The notes below the pieces were generated by a model. The model searched no databases, was not told where the DNA came from, and saw only the letters and a list, made by a program, of their open reading frames with translations. A stretch of 64,000 nt of DNA from Oerskovia enterophila (GTDB lineage Bacteria > Actinomycetota > Actinomycetes > Actinomycetales > Cellulomonadaceae): contig NZ_MAQA01000012.1 of NCBI RefSeq assembly GCF_001692445.1, forward strand, positions 28,984-92,983, read 5' to 3'. Every line of letters starts with the position of its first letter. The first letter of the stretch is position 1. Made by a program: the position numbers and the translations under genes. Positions 52,991 through 62,805 of this stretch are shown here, in pieces.

Positions 52991-53508
52991 CAGCGCGTCA
53001 CCCAGGGCAGCGGCGACTCGACCCCGGGGGCTCGGGCCGGGACGACCACCACGGGCCGGTTCTGCCGGTGCGCGAGGTGGACCGCGATCGAGCGGTTGAA
53101 GAACTCCTGGACGCCCCCGCCGAACCCGCGCTCGTGCGTGCCCACGACGATCATCGCCGCGTCGACCGTCTCGGCGAGGTGGGCCAGCGCATCGGCGGTG
53201 TCCCCGACCAGGAGCCTCGTGCTCCAGCGCACACCGCTCGGGTCGAGCACCGCGGCGAGACGGGCCGCGAGCGCAGGGTCGAACTCGTCCTCGCGCTCGT
53301 CGTGGTAGTCCGGGTCGATCGGGGCCGACGTCACTGCCCCGGCCGAGTCCTCCGACACCGCGAAGCGACCGGCGTTCACGTGCGCGCAGATCAGCTCGGT
53401 GCCGAACTGCGTCGCGAAGCGCGCCGCGTCGTGGAGGATGTGGTCGGGTTGCCCGGGGGCAACGCCGAGGACGACTGGTTGCGGGTCGAGCCCCGTGTTC
53501 TCTCCCAT
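52990..53508 (-). CDS. Universal stress protein family
   Basis: Single-domain UspA-fold protein of 172 residues: PVVLGVAPGQPDHILHDAARFATQFGTELICAHVN at the N-terminus, a variable acidic loop (DPDYHDEREDEFD), and the C-terminal ATP-binding pattern MIVVGTHERGFGGGVQEFFNRSIAVHLAHRQNRPVVVVP, a form of the G-2x-G-9x-G(S/T) site. ATG 53508 has TACCCT six bases upstream and no Shine-Dalgarno, so the usp-crcB-crcB mRNA is probably leaderless. Coupling of a Usp to fluoride channels suggests a stress role connected to fluoride or acid, but no direct evidence exists. Confidence 0.9.
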   Translation of the reverse strand: MGENTGLDPQPVVLGVAPGQPDHILHDAARFATQFGTELICAHVNAGRFAVSEDSAGAVTSAPIDPDYHDEREDEFDPALAARLAAVLDPSGVRWSTRLLVGDTADALAHLAETVDAAMIVVGTHERGFGGGVQEFFNRSIAVHLAHRQNRPVVVVPARAPGVESPLPWVTR

Positions 53509-53716
53509 GCTTCGAGGGTAGGTCGGAAGCGGAGGGCATGCCCGAGGAGGTGCTGCGGGCGCAGGATCGAGAGCGGATCGCGTCCCGGCGAGCGGTCGTG
53601 TCCTCCCAGGTGCTGGTTCTTCGGCACAATGGTCCCGCCGCGGAGCAGTCGACCGGTCGCGGCGCCAGGCAGGGGTGGTGCCGCCTCTCGTGATCGACCT
53701 TCCTCCGAGGAGACGC

Positions 53717-54517
53717 ATGTCCGACCAGTCCCGCAGCGCTTCCCCGGGCAGCACGCTCGACCGGGGCGCTCCCGCGGCCCCGTCCGCGCCCGCAGCGCCG
53801 AGCCTGGCCCCCCTCGCAGCCGTGCTGCTCGTGGTGCTCGCCATCCCGCTGTGCTTCCTCCCAGCGCTCCGGGTCCTCGCCGTGGTCCCGGCGACCGTGG
53901 CTGTCGCACTGGCCGTCGTCGGCATGGTCCAGGACCGCCGGTCGGCGGGCGGTCGGCAGGTGCTCGCGGTCGCCGCCGCCGTCGGGGGGCTGGTCGTGCT
54001 GGTCGTCGCGGTGACGCTGCTCGTCGCGGGGAACGGGACGACCCCCGCTCGCGCGGGGGCGGGTGACGAACCGTCCGCAGGTGGCGTGCTCGACGAGCAG
54101 GAGCCCGCACCGACCTCGACGGGACTCCCGGCCGAGCCCCCGGCGGCGACCGGCGACACGGCCCTCGTGCTCGGCACCGGCGTCGTGGTCCCCGAGTACC
54201 TCGCACTCTCGGCCGCCGATCCCACGGGGCACCTGAGCGACGACGGCACGCGCGCCGAGGACGCCGGGCTGCCCGTGACGATCACCAACCTCGACGAGGA
54301 GGAGCACGTGCTGGCCTTCGAGATCCACGCGCTGGACGCCGCGGGCGACGTGCTCCTGTGGGGCGCCGCGACCGAGGTCGTGGTGCCCCCGGGCGAGAGC
54401 GCCCAGCTCCAGGTGTTCGACTTCGACAAGCCGTCGGCCCTGGCCGCCCTGGAGCGCGCCGTGACGTTCCGGGTCAGCAGCCTCTACGTCGACGTCGAAG
54501 CGCCCTTCGCGTCCTGA
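53717..54517 (+). CDS. Membrane protein with extracytoplasmic beta domain
   Basis: Protein of 266 residues I cannot assign beyond layout. A Pro/Ala-rich N-terminus (to about 30) is followed by two or three hydrophobic helices (LAPLAAVLLVVLAIPLCFLPALR, VVPATVAVALAVVGMV, VLAVAAAVGGLVVLVVAVTLLVAG to about 108), an acidic/Pro/Thr linker, and a C-terminal soluble domain (VVVPEYLALSAADPT, GLPVTITNLDEEEHVLAFEIHALD, VVVPPGESAQLQVFDF). The layout is like the DUF4190/DUF4352 protein encoded at 38250-39251. ATG 53717 follows CGAGGAGA. Convergent with the reductase gene, one base apart. Confidence 0.7.
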   Translation: MSDQSRSASPGSTLDRGAPAAPSAPAAPSLAPLAAVLLVVLAIPLCFLPALRVLAVVPATVAVALAVVGMVQDRRSAGGRQVLAVAAAVGGLVVLVVAVTLLVAGNGTTPARAGAGDEPSAGGVLDEQEPAPTSTGLPAEPPAATGDTALVLGTGVVVPEYLALSAADPTGHLSDDGTRAEDAGLPVTITNLDEEEHVLAFEIHALDAAGDVLLWGAATEVVVPPGESAQLQVFDFDKPSALAALERAVTFRVSSLYVDVEAPFAS

Positions 54518-54518
54518 C

Positions 54519-55526
54519 CTAGAACGGGGCCACCTTGCGGGCCGGCGGGAAGATCGCGTCGAGGGCCGCGAGGTCGTCGGCCGACGGGACCCAGGCGCCG
54601 GCCTGGGCGTTCTGGGCGACCTGCTCGGGCCGGGTCGCTCCCGCGATCACGCTCGACACCTGCGGCTGGGCCAGCAGCCACCCGAACGCGACCTCGACCT
54701 CGGTCACGCCGCGCTCGCGCGCGAACGTGTGGAGCGCCTTCAGCGCCTGCCAGGGCGCGGACTCGAGGAGGTGCGGCTTGCTGTGGACCAGGCGGCCGTC
54801 GTCGGGCCCCGTGCCGTCCGCGTACTTGCCCGTCAGCAGGCCGTTCGCGAGCGGGAAGAACGGCAGCACGCCCAGCCCGTACGCCTTCGCGGCGGGCAGG
54901 ACCTCGAGCTCGGCCTCGCGGTCGATCAGGTTGTACTGGTTCTGCGCCGACACGAAGCGGACGGTTCCCGCCAGGCGCGCCTGGTACTCGGCGTCGGCGA
55001 TCTGCCACCCCGCACGGTTCGAGTGCCCCACGTAGCGGACCTTGCCCGCGCGGACCAGGTCGTCGAGCGCGGACAGCGTCTCCTCGACGGGCGTGCGCTT
55101 GTCCGGCGTGTGGAACTGGTAGAGGTCGATCCAGTCGGTCCCGAGGCGCCGCAGCGACGCCTCGACGGCCTTGACGACGTACCGGCGCGAGCCGCGTGCC
55201 CGGAAGTCCTCGCCGTTCGCGCCGTGCATGGGCATGCCGAACTTGGTCGCGACCACCACGTCGTCGCGGCGGCTGCCCAACGCCTTGCCGAGCAGCTCCT
55301 CGCTCAGGCCGGGGCGCGCGCCGTAGACGTCCGCGACGTCGAAGAACGTGATGCCCGCGTCGAGAGCGGCGTCGATCAGGGCCGTCGAGCCCTCGAGGGT
55401 CTCGGTCGCGGTGCGCGGGCGGCCCAGGTTGTTGCAGCCCAGGCCGATCGCGGAGACCGCGAGGCCGGACGAGCCGAGGCGACGGACCTCGGGGCGGACA
55501 GGGGCGATGGGTGAAGACGTCGTCAT
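54519..55526 (-). CDS. Aldo/keto reductase
   Basis: NADPH-dependent (beta/alpha)8 reductase of 335 residues. The catalytic tetrad context is visible: DVADVYGA (Asp and Tyr), ATKFG (Lys) and the LYQFHTPD (His) motif; the cofactor part is FFPLANGLLTGKY and VIAGATRPEQVAQN. It groups with the YghZ/general stress AKR type by RLGSSGLAVSAIGLGCNNLG. The substrate is not known. The ATG overlaps the stop of the upstream membrane protein gene by four bases (ATGA), so it is the second gene of a two-gene operon. Confidence 0.93.
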   Translation of the reverse strand: MTTSSPIAPVRPEVRRLGSSGLAVSAIGLGCNNLGRPRTATETLEGSTALIDAALDAGITFFDVADVYGARPGLSEELLGKALGSRRDDVVVATKFGMPMHGANGEDFRARGSRRYVVKAVEASLRRLGTDWIDLYQFHTPDKRTPVEETLSALDDLVRAGKVRYVGHSNRAGWQIADAEYQARLAGTVRFVSAQNQYNLIDREAELEVLPAAKAYGLGVLPFFPLANGLLTGKYADGTGPDDGRLVHSKPHLLESAPWQALKALHTFARERGVTEVEVAFGWLLAQPQVSSVIAGATRPEQVAQNAQAGAWVPSADDLAALDAIFPPARKVAPF

Positions 55527-56836
55527 GCGCCCGACTGTACGTCGCCTCGCGGGGTGGGCGGCGCCGTCGGGCCGTCGTCCCGGCTGGTGGGATCCGGTGC
55601 CGGTGCCGCGGGGATCGACGCCGCACGCCCGGCCACCCAGCCCACGAACCGTTCGAGCGGACCGCGCCCCAGCGCCCAGCGCCACACCGTCGCGAAGACC
55701 AGGCTCGCCACGACGAGCAGCGCGAGCTCGCCGTTGCCGGTCGCGCTCATGAGCTGGTCCTCCCACGCCCAGATAGCGAGGACCTGCAGGCAGTACACCG
55801 TCAGCGCCATGGACCCCACGGCTGCGAGCGGGGCCAGGACGCGCAGCACCGCACGGCTCGATCCCAGCAGGAGGCACAGGCCCAGGACCGCGAGCGCGAA
55901 CCCACCCGATCCCAGGACCTCCAAGGTCGTGTTCGTGTGCGGCCCCGCGAGCCACAGGTACTCGGGCGTCGGCAGGGGAGCGGACCACGGCAGCGGCTCG
56001 GGCTGGTAGATGCCCGACGCGTCCGCGGCCTGCTGCTCGATCAGTGCCGTCGGGCCGCTCCCCGCGAGCACCGCCGTCAGCCAGCTGCCCGTGACGAGCG
56101 CCGACGCCATGTAGGCGGCGAACGACGTCACGAGGCCGCCCCCGAGCAACGACACCTGCAGACGGCGCGAGGCCAGGTCGAGCCGCCCGACCGCGAGCCC
56201 CGCGAGCACGAACGCCATCCACACGAGGGCCGGGTACGTGCCCGTCAGAAGGAAGTCCGTCAGAGCGCCCGAGCCGTCCATCGGCAGCCAGAGCTCGGCC
56301 CGCAGCATGATCTCGGGCCACCAGTACGCGACCGGTGGGCCCAGGACCGCCACCACCAGCGCGAGACCCGCGAGCCGCGGCGGCGACCACCGCAGGAACG
56401 GCAGCGCCAGGACGAAGTACGCCGCGTAGAAGCCCAGGATCAGCGCGACCGGGGTGCCCAGCAGGTCGAGCAGTCCCGCGAGCGCGAGGAGCAGGACGGC
56501 CCGCACCAGGATGCGCGTGCGCGCCTGGAGCGCCGGGACCCCCGACAGCGGGGCGCGACGCCCCGAGACCAGCGCGAGCGAGACGCCCGCGATCACCGCG
56601 AACAGGATCGAGGACCGTCCGTGCACCAGGGAGAGCCAGCCCTCCCCGGTCGAGAAGTCGTCCGACGTGACGCCCACGTGCGCCGCGAACATCCCGAGGA
56701 TCGCGAGCCCGCGCGCCAGGTCCACCCCGGGGACGCGGTCTCCCGCGGGCAGGAGAAGGTCGGCGTGCCGCCGCCAGAACCCGCCCGACGGCGTCGCGAG
56801 GCTCGGGAGGGACAGGTCGGCCGCGGGGGTGCTCAC
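55523..56836 (-). CDS. DUF418/heparan-alpha-glucosaminide acetyltransferase-like membrane protein
   Basis: Membrane protein of 437 residues with about ten helices. The first helix region VPGVDLARGLAILGMFAAHVG and SLVHGRSSILFAVIAGVSLALVSGR carry the Asp/Arg and His/Gly signatures of the DUF1624/HGSNAT-like acyltransferase group; the C-terminal half (TLEVLGSGGFALAVLGLCLLL, TVYCLQVLAIWAWEDQL) resembles DUF418. Presumably transfers an acyl group to a surface polymer or sugar. GTG 56836 has CAGGAT six bases upstream and no Shine-Dalgarno. Cotranscribed with the downstream aldo/keto reductase by a 4-base overlap. Confidence 0.85.
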   Translation of the reverse strand: MSTPAADLSLPSLATPSGGFWRRHADLLLPAGDRVPGVDLARGLAILGMFAAHVGVTSDDFSTGEGWLSLVHGRSSILFAVIAGVSLALVSGRRAPLSGVPALQARTRILVRAVLLLALAGLLDLLGTPVALILGFYAAYFVLALPFLRWSPPRLAGLALVVAVLGPPVAYWWPEIMLRAELWLPMDGSGALTDFLLTGTYPALVWMAFVLAGLAVGRLDLASRRLQVSLLGGGLVTSFAAYMASALVTGSWLTAVLAGSGPTALIEQQAADASGIYQPEPLPWSAPLPTPEYLWLAGPHTNTTLEVLGSGGFALAVLGLCLLLGSSRAVLRVLAPLAAVGSMALTVYCLQVLAIWAWEDQLMSATGNGELALLVVASLVFATVWRWALGRGPLERFVGWVAGRAASIPAAPAPDPTSRDDGPTAPPTPRGDVQSGA

Positions 56837-57001
56837 GGGAGAATCCTGCCCCCCGGAGCCGGCTCGCACGTGCAGGACGCACCGGCCGCGGGGGCGCCCG
56901 ACCGGGCCTCGCGACGACCCGCGACCCGCACCCCGACCCTCCACCGCCCATGATGTGAGAACGGGGCTGTGGGAACCGTGGAAGCGTTCTACCGTGCAAG
57001 C

Positions 57002-57913
57002 ATGACCCACACCCCCACGCCGGACCAGGACGTCACCGTCGACGCCTCGCCCGACACCCACGCACCCGATGCCCCCACCGGGGCCCTGGGCAGCACTCCC
57101 AGCATGGAGTCCGAGTCGTACACCCACGGCCACCACGAGTCCGTCCTGCGTTCGCACCGGTGGCGCACCGCGGAGAACTCCGCCGGGTTCCTCCTGCCGC
57201 ACCTGCGCCCCGACCACTCGATCCTCGACGTCGGCTGCGGTCCCGCGACCGTGACCGTCGACCTCGCGCGGCACGTGCCCGGAGGCACCGTGATCGGTGT
57301 CGACGCCTCGGCCGCGGTGCTCGACAGCGCCCGTGAGCTCGCCGCCGGCTCAGGACTGAGCAACGTCTCGTTCCAGCAGGCCAACGCCTACGAGCTGCCG
57401 TTCGCGGACGACACGTTCGACGTCGTGTTCGCCCACCAGCTCCTCCAGCACCTCTCCGACCCGCTCGCCGCGCTGCGCGAGATGAAGCGCGTCGCCAAGC
57501 CGGGCGGCCTCGTCGCCGTGCGCGACGCCGACTACGCCGCCATGACCTGGTACCCCGAGTCCGCGGGCCTCACCGAGTGGAACGAGCTCTACCACGAGGT
57601 CACGCACGCCTACGGCTACCAGGCCGACGCAGGCCGTCGCCTCCTCGCCTGGGTCCAGGAGGCCGGGTTCGACCCCGCCGGGATCGTGCCGTCCGCCGGC
57701 GTCTGGTGCTACTCGACCCCCACCGACCGCGCCTGGTGGGGCGGCCTGTGGGCCGAGCGCTGCATCGCCTCCAACTTCGCCGTCCAGGCCAAGGAGTCGG
57801 CGCTCGCGGACGACGTCGCCCTCGAGCAGCTCGCGCAGGAGTGGCTGCGCTGGGCCGAGGAGCCCGCCGGATGGTTCGCCGTCCTCAACGGCGAGGTGCT
57901 CGCCCGGGCCTAG
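57002..57913 (+). CDS. Class I SAM-dependent methyltransferase
   Basis: Methyltransferase of 303 residues. Motif I ILDVGCGPATVTVDLA near 75-90, acidic turn VIGVDAS, motif near FQQANAYELPFADDTFDVVFAHQLLQHLSDPLAALREMKRVAKPGGLVAVRDADY (motifs II-III). The C-terminal part (VTHAYGYQADAGRRLLAWVQEAGF, CYSTPTDRAWWGGLWAERC) may bind the acceptor. Its substrate is not identifiable. ATG 57002 has TACCGT exactly six bases before it and no Shine-Dalgarno, supporting this start and a leaderless mRNA rather than GTG 56969. Confidence 0.92.
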   Translation: MTHTPTPDQDVTVDASPDTHAPDAPTGALGSTPSMESESYTHGHHESVLRSHRWRTAENSAGFLLPHLRPDHSILDVGCGPATVTVDLARHVPGGTVIGVDASAAVLDSARELAAGSGLSNVSFQQANAYELPFADDTFDVVFAHQLLQHLSDPLAALREMKRVAKPGGLVAVRDADYAAMTWYPESAGLTEWNELYHEVTHAYGYQADAGRRLLAWVQEAGFDPAGIVPSAGVWCYSTPTDRAWWGGLWAERCIASNFAVQAKESALADDVALEQLAQEWLRWAEEPAGWFAVLNGEVLARA

Positions 57914-57996
57914 CGCCGCCGTCGGGCCTCGCCGCTGCGACGGACACGCTGACGAACCGCAGGCGCGACGCGCCGCACGCGCCACCACGACCACCA

Positions 57997-58040
57997 CGAG
58001 AAGGCCGCGGACCCCCGCCCAGGGGACCGCGGCCTTCTCG
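57997..58040 (+). terminator. Terminator hairpin between methyltransferase and FAH genes
   Basis: 19-base arms CGAGAAGGCCGCGG-A-CCCC / GGGG-A-CCGCGGCCTTCTCG with one A-A mismatch and a six-base loop. It ends four bases before the TAGGCT -10 of the next gene. Confidence 0.75.
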
Positions 58041-58056
58041 TCGGTAGGCTGGGCTC

Positions 58057-58839
58057 GTGCGCATCGCCAGATTCACCACCGGAGAAGACCCCCGCTACGC
58101 CCTCGTGCAGGAGGAGGCGGGCAAGACCTATCTCGCCGTCCTCAACGGCGACCCCCTCTACATGCCCGTCCTGCCGACGGGCGAACGGATCGAGCTCGGG
58201 GACGGCGTCCGCCTCCTCGCGCCCGTGATCCCGCGCTCCAAGGTGGTCGCGGTCGGCCGGAACTACGCGGCCCACGCCGCGGAGATGGGCAACGACGTCC
58301 CGACGTCGCCGCTCATCTTCTTCAAGCCCAACACCTCGGTCGTGGGTCCGGACGACCCCATCGTGCTGCCCGACTTCTCGGAGGAGGTCAGCTACGAGGC
58401 CGAGCTCGCGGTCGTGATCGGCCGCATGGCCAAGGACGTGAGCCCCGAGCATGCCGCGTCGTACATCCTGGGCTACACGATCGCGAACGACGTGACCGCA
58501 CGCGACGCCCAGCGCACCGACGGCCAGTGGGCCCGCGCCAAGGGCTTCGACTCGGCCTGCCCGCTCGGCCCGTGGATCGACACCGACCTCGACATCGACG
58601 ACGTCGCGGTGCGCTCGCGCGTCAACGGCGAGATCCGCCAGGACGGCCGCACGCGCGACATGATCTTCGACATCCCGTACCTGGTGTCGTACATCTCCGA
58701 GGCGTTCACGCTGCTCCCGGGCGACGTCATCCTCACGGGCACGCCCGCGGGCGTGGGCCGCATCGAGGCGGGCGACCGCGTCGAGTGCGAGGTCGAGGGC
58801 CTGGGCGTGCTGGCGAACCCGGTGGTCCGCCGCAACTGA
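58057..58839 (+). CDS. Fumarylacetoacetate hydrolase family protein
   Basis: FAH-fold protein of 260 residues, Mg-dependent hydrolase, isomerase or decarboxylase for 2-oxo or acylpyruvate compounds. Core motifs: VVAVGRNYAAHAAEMG, PLIFFKPNTSVVGPDDPI, VSYEAELAVVIG (metal-ligand Glu), YTIANDVTARDAQ, KGFDSACPLGPWI and ILTGTPAGVGRIEAGD. It closely matches the protein that precedes gltX in many actinobacteria. GTG 58057 with TAGGCT ending six bases upstream (58045-58050) and no Shine-Dalgarno: leaderless. In this window glutaminase is inserted, on the opposite strand, between it and gltX. Confidence 0.93.
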   Translation: MRIARFTTGEDPRYALVQEEAGKTYLAVLNGDPLYMPVLPTGERIELGDGVRLLAPVIPRSKVVAVGRNYAAHAAEMGNDVPTSPLIFFKPNTSVVGPDDPIVLPDFSEEVSYEAELAVVIGRMAKDVSPEHAASYILGYTIANDVTARDAQRTDGQWARAKGFDSACPLGPWIDTDLDIDDVAVRSRVNGEIRQDGRTRDMIFDIPYLVSYISEAFTLLPGDVILTGTPAGVGRIEAGDRVECEVEGLGVLANPVVRRN

Positions 58840-58840
58840 C

Positions 58841-58902
58841 CGTCGTGGGGCCGGAGGGCCGTCGTTCCTCGCGGGACGGCGGCCCTCTCTCGGCCCACGA
58901 CG
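58841..58902. terminator. Bidirectional hairpin between FAH and glutaminase genes
   Basis: Long imperfect inverted repeat: CGTCGTGG/CCACGACG outside, then GCCG/CGGC and AGGGCCG/CGGCCCT toward the centre. Placed between convergent genes. Confidence 0.6.
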
Positions 58903-58929
58903 GGCGTCGGCCCGGTCGAGCGCCCCGGG

Positions 58930-60330
58930 TCAGGCGGCCCGTGCCGCCTCGAGCAGCCGGTCCTCGCACCAGCGCTGCGCGTCCTCGAACGTCGTCAGCT
59001 CCTGGTCGACCCCGGGCAGCAACCCGCGCTCGAACGGGTCGACCACCACGACGTGCACGCCCTGCCCCTGCAGGCGTGCGACGAGCCCGCGCAGGAGCTG
59101 GGCACCGAGCGTCACGACGCGCGAGGTGCGGTGCAGGTCCAGGATCAGCCATCGTTCGCCGCTCGGCAGGGGCGAGGGGAGCTCGTCGACCGAGCGCAGG
59201 ATGGTCTCGGCGGCCGCGAACTCGACCGTGCCCTGGACTGCCCGCACCGAGATCGCCGAGCCCAGGTCGCGGAGCCGGCGGAGCTGGGAGGGCGTGCGGT
59301 GCGCGAGCTGGCGCAGCCGGTCGGCACGCGTGCTCCGGTAGAGCGTCGGTACGTCGCGGTCGGGGCGGTGCATGAGGTGCAGGTCGAACTGCCGCGAGAT
59401 CTCCTGCGCGGCCGCGACCGAGCGGACGCTGTTGCCGCGCGCGTCGAGCGGCGGGCTGAACAGGCCCAGGCCGAACTGCCCCACGCCCACCGACACGAGC
59501 CCGCCCAAGACGCCGCTCTTGGCCGGCAGTCCCGCCCGCAGCAGCCACTCGCCCGCGTAGTCGTACATGCCGCTCGTGGCCATGACGGCCAGGACCCACT
59601 CGGTCACGACCTCGTCGACCACGCGCTCGCCCGTGACCGGGTTGACGCCCCCGTTCGCGAGCGTCGCCGACATCACCGCGAGGTCGCGGGCCGTGACCAG
59701 GACCGAGCACTGGCGGAAGTAGGTGTCGAGCGTGGCCTCGACGTCCGCGGTGAGCGAGCCGGCGCTGTGCATGAGGTAGGCGATCGCGCGGTTGCGGTCT
59801 CCCGTCTCGGACTCGCTCACGTAGACGCGGCCGTCGACGTCGAGCGGGCGCCCCGCGAACGCGCCGAGCAGGTCGAGGATGCGTGCGAAGCGCTCCTCCT
59901 CGGAGTCCCCGCGGACCAGGGACGTCGTGACGATCGCGCCCGCGTTGACCATGGGGTTGGGCGGGCGCCCCGTGGCAGGGTCCAGGCGGATCGAGTTGAA
60001 CCCCTCGCCGCTCGGCTCGGCACCCACGTGCTCGAGGACCTCGGCGAGTCCCCGGTCCATGAGGGCCAGCGCGAACACGAACGGCTTGGACAGCGACTGG
60101 ATGGTGAAGGGGGAGTCGGCGTCGCCCGCGGTGTAGATGCTGCCCGTGACTCCTGCGAGGGCCACGCCGAACAGCGAGCGGTCGGCCGTGGCGAGCTCGG
60201 GGATGTACGTCGCGACCGTGCCCTCGTCGAGGTCGCGGAACGCCTCGTGGACCGCGGCGAGCGCGTCGGCGATGAGCTCGCTCGCACCGGTGCGGCCCGG
60301 GTCGGGCGTGGGCTGCGGGGAGGAGGACAT
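58930..60330 (-). CDS. glsA: Glutaminase with C-terminal STAS domain
   Basis: Hydrolyses glutamine to glutamate and ammonia. 466 residues. The beta-lactamase-like glutaminase domain (about 15-315) has [14 protein letters not shown] with the Ser79-x-x-Lys82 catalytic pair, [71 protein letters not shown] (catalytic Tyr region). The C-terminal STAS domain (about 350-455, [32 protein letters not shown]) suggests allosteric or partner control. ATG 60330 has CACAAT seven bases upstream with no Shine-Dalgarno, so probably leaderless. Convergent with the FAH gene and divergent from gltX. Confidence 0.94.
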   Translation of the reverse strand: MSSSPQPTPDPGRTGASELIADALAAVHEAFRDLDEGTVATYIPELATADRSLFGVALAGVTGSIYTAGDADSPFTIQSLSKPFVFALALMDRGLAEVLEHVGAEPSGEGFNSIRLDPATGRPPNPMVNAGAIVTTSLVRGDSEEERFARILDLLGAFAGRPLDVDGRVYVSESETGDRNRAIAYLMHSAGSLTADVEATLDTYFRQCSVLVTARDLAVMSATLANGGVNPVTGERVVDEVVTEWVLAVMATSGMYDYAGEWLLRAGLPAKSGVLGGLVSVGVGQFGLGLFSPPLDARGNSVRSVAAAQEISRQFDLHLMHRPDRDVPTLYRSTRADRLRQLAHRTPSQLRRLRDLGSAISVRAVQGTVEFAAAETILRSVDELPSPLPSGERWLILDLHRTSRVVTLGAQLLRGLVARLQGQGVHVVVVDPFERGLLPGVDQELTTFEDAQRWCEDRLLEAARAA

Positions 60331-60418
60331 GTACGCGATTGTGCCCGCGGGGCGTGCTGGGTGCCCGGCGACGGGCCGCGCACGGTCCCCGGGACCCAGC
60401 GGCGATAGGCTGTGGGAC

Positions 60419-61918
60419 GTGATCCCTGCACCTGGTTCCTCGCCCGTCCGCGTCCGCTTCTGCCCGTCGCCCACCGGTACGCCGCACGTCGGCCTCATCC
60501 GCACGGCGCTGTTCAACTGGGCGTACGCCCGGCACGTGGGCGGGACGTTCGTCTTCCGCATCGAGGACACCGACGCCGCGCGCGACTCCGAGGAGAGCTA
60601 CCAGCAGCTCCTCGAGGCGCTGCGCTGGCTCGGCATGGACTGGGACGAGGGCGTCGAGGTCGGCGGCCCGCACGAGCCCTACCGCCAGTCGCAGCGCGGT
60701 GACATCTACCAGGACGTCATCCGCCGGCTCGTCGAGGGCGGCTACGCGTACGAGTCCTTCTCGACGCCCGAGGAGATCGAGGCGCGCAACGTCGCGGCCG
60801 GTCGCCCCAAGGCCATGGGCTACGACGGGTTCGACCGCACGCTGACCGACGAGCAGAAGGCGGCGTTCCGCGCCGAGGGCCGCGAGCCCGTGCTGCGCAT
60901 GCGCATGCCGGACACGGACGTGGCGTTCACGGACCTGGTGCGCGGCGAGATCTCGTTCGGTGCGGGCTCGGTCCCGGACTACGTGATCGTGCGCGGCAAC
61001 GGCCAGCCCCTGTACACGCTGGTCAACCCGGTCGACGACGCCCTGATGGGCATCACGCACGTGCTGCGCGGCGAGGACCTGCTGTCCTCGACGCCGCGCC
61101 AGGTCGTGCTGTACCGCGCGCTGCTCGAGCTGGGCGTCGCGCACGTCGTGCCCCAGTTCGGCCACCTGCCCTACGTCATGGGCGAGGGCAACAAGAAGCT
61201 CTCCAAGCGCGACCCCGAGTCGAACCTGTTCCTGCACAAGGAGCGCGGCTTCACGCCCGAGGGGCTGCTCAACTACCTCGCGCTGCTGGGCTGGAGCATC
61301 TCCGCGGACAACGACATCTTCTCGGTCGAGGAGATGGTCGCGGCGTTCGACGTCGCCGACGTCAACCCCAACCCGGCCCGCTTCGACCTGAAGAAGGCCG
61401 AGGCCATCAACGCGACGCACCTGCGCATGCTGGCCCCCGAGGACTTCCGCGACCGCCTGGTCCCGTACCTGCACCAGGGCGGGTTCGTCCCGGCCGACTC
61501 GTTCGCGGACCTCTCGGCCGAGCACCAGGCGCTCGTCACGGCGGGCGCGCCGCTCGTGCAGGAGCGCATGGTCCTGCTCGGCGAGGCCAAGGGCATGCTC
61601 GGCTTCCTGTTCGTGGCCGACGACGCGGTGCCCGTCGAGGACGAGGCGCGCGCTGCGCTGCGCGAGGAGGCCTCGGCCGTGCTCGACGCCGCGCTCCGCG
61701 TGCTCGACGCCCTGGACGACTTCTCGACGGACCCGATCCAGGAGGCGCTCAAGGCCGTCCTGGTCGAGGAGATGGGCATCAAGCCCCGCTTCGCGTTCAC
61801 GCCGCTGCGCGTGGCCGTGACGGGTCGACGCGTGTCGCCGCCGCTGTTCGAGTCGATGGAGATCCTCGGCAAGGAGTCCGCCCTGGCGCGTCTGCGGGCG
61901 CTGCGCGCGTCGCTGTGA
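60419..61918 (+). CDS. gltX: Glutamyl-tRNA synthetase
   Basis: Charges tRNA(Glu) (and possibly tRNA(Gln), which is then amidated by GatCAB). 499 residues. The HIGH-type motif appears as SPTGTPHVG near residues 17-25, followed by [22 protein letters not shown]; the KMSKS-type motif is [12 protein letters not shown]. The C-terminal anticodon-binding region is all-helical. GTG 60419 is supported by TAGGCT ending seven bases before it, with no Shine-Dalgarno (leaderless), and by the N-terminus [20 protein letters not shown]. The frame upstream to 60137 is antisense to glutaminase and not coding. The stop overlaps the next gene by four bases (GTGA). Confidence 0.97.
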   Translation: MIPAPGSSPVRVRFCPSPTGTPHVGLIRTALFNWAYARHVGGTFVFRIEDTDAARDSEESYQQLLEALRWLGMDWDEGVEVGGPHEPYRQSQRGDIYQDVIRRLVEGGYAYESFSTPEEIEARNVAAGRPKAMGYDGFDRTLTDEQKAAFRAEGREPVLRMRMPDTDVAFTDLVRGEISFGAGSVPDYVIVRGNGQPLYTLVNPVDDALMGITHVLRGEDLLSSTPRQVVLYRALLELGVAHVVPQFGHLPYVMGEGNKKLSKRDPESNLFLHKERGFTPEGLLNYLALLGWSISADNDIFSVEEMVAAFDVADVNPNPARFDLKKAEAINATHLRMLAPEDFRDRLVPYLHQGGFVPADSFADLSAEHQALVTAGAPLVQERMVLLGEAKGMLGFLFVADDAVPVEDEARAALREEASAVLDAALRVLDALDDFSTDPIQEALKAVLVEEMGIKPRFAFTPLRVAVTGRRVSPPLFESMEILGKESALARLRALRASL

Positions 61919-62751
61919 CCGCGTCCGAGCCGTCGCCCGGCGCGGTGCTGCCCTCGCTTCCCGACGGCGTCGCTCCCCTCGCGGGGGACGTCGCGCCCGG
62001 CGGTGCTGTCGACGGTGTCGACGGGGTCCTGTTCGACGTCGACGACACGCTCGTCGACACCCGCGGCGCGTTCGCGCTCGCGATCGACGCGGTGTGTGCG
62101 GTGCACCTGCCCCACCTGCCGGTCGAGCGGTACGGCGAGGTCCTCGCGCTCTGGCGGAGCGACCCGCACGGCTGGTACCGCGCGTACACGCGCGGCGAGC
62201 TGACGTTCGACGGGCAGCGCATGCTGCGTGCGAACGAGCTGCAGGAGACGTTCGGCGGTGCGGTCCTCGACGAGGACGGGTACGCGGCGTGGAAGACGGT
62301 CTTCTGGGGCACGTTCGAGGAGAGCTGGCGCGCGCACGACGACGCCGCACCGGTCCTCGGGCGGCTCGCCGCCGCAGGGGTCAAGGTGGGCGCGCTCTCC
62401 AACGCGTCGGTCGCGCTCCAGACGGACAAGCTGGCCCGGTCGGGGCTCTCGGACGTGCCCATGCTCGTGGGCGTCGACACCCTGGGCTTCGGCAAGCCGG
62501 ACCCGCGGGTGTTCCTCGAGGCGTGCGCGCGCCTGGGCACGGACCCGGCGCGCACGGTCTACGTGGGCGACGAGCTCGACGTCGACGCGCGGGCCGCGGC
62601 CGTCGCAGGTCTGACGGGCGTGTGGATCGACCGTCCCGGCACCCGGCGTGGTGGCCCGCACGAGGAGGACCCCGAGGCCGCGCGCGCGGCGGGGGTGCAC
62701 GTCGTGGCGACGCTCGACGAGGTCGGCGACCTGGTGCTCGCGGGGCGCTGA
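61915..62751 (+). CDS. HAD-superfamily hydrolase
   Basis: Haloacid dehalogenase-type phosphatase of 278 residues. Motif I is [11 protein letters not shown] near residue 40, motif II/III in KVGALSNAS and [10 protein letters not shown] (Lys), and motif [30 protein letters not shown] helical cap lies between motif I and II. The N-terminal 34 residues are a low-complexity extension. Cap and family suggest a phosphoglycolate or related phosphatase but no specificity can be set. Coupled to gltX by a 4-base overlap. Confidence 0.92.
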   Translation: MTASEPSPGAVLPSLPDGVAPLAGDVAPGGAVDGVDGVLFDVDDTLVDTRGAFALAIDAVCAVHLPHLPVERYGEVLALWRSDPHGWYRAYTRGELTFDGQRMLRANELQETFGGAVLDEDGYAAWKTVFWGTFEESWRAHDDAAPVLGRLAAAGVKVGALSNASVALQTDKLARSGLSDVPMLVGVDTLGFGKPDPRVFLEACARLGTDPARTVYVGDELDVDARAAAVAGLTGVWIDRPGTRRGGPHEEDPEAARAAGVHVVATLDEVGDLVLAGR

Positions 62752-62805
62752 CCGGTCGGGCCCCTGCCGGTGTCGCGGTGAGGTTGATCGCTGGCCCGTG
62801 ACCTG

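Noticed and set aside
53509..53716. Fluoride riboswitch upstream of the usp-crcB-crcB operon
   Set aside because: I looked on the minus strand for the conserved aptamer core and saw none; a -10-like TACCCT lies six bases before the usp ATG, leaving no room for a leader.
62752..62805. tRNA-Glu or tRNA-Gln genes after gltX
   Set aside because: The gap is too short and has no cloverleaf or CCA-end pattern. No tRNA was recognised anywhere in the window.
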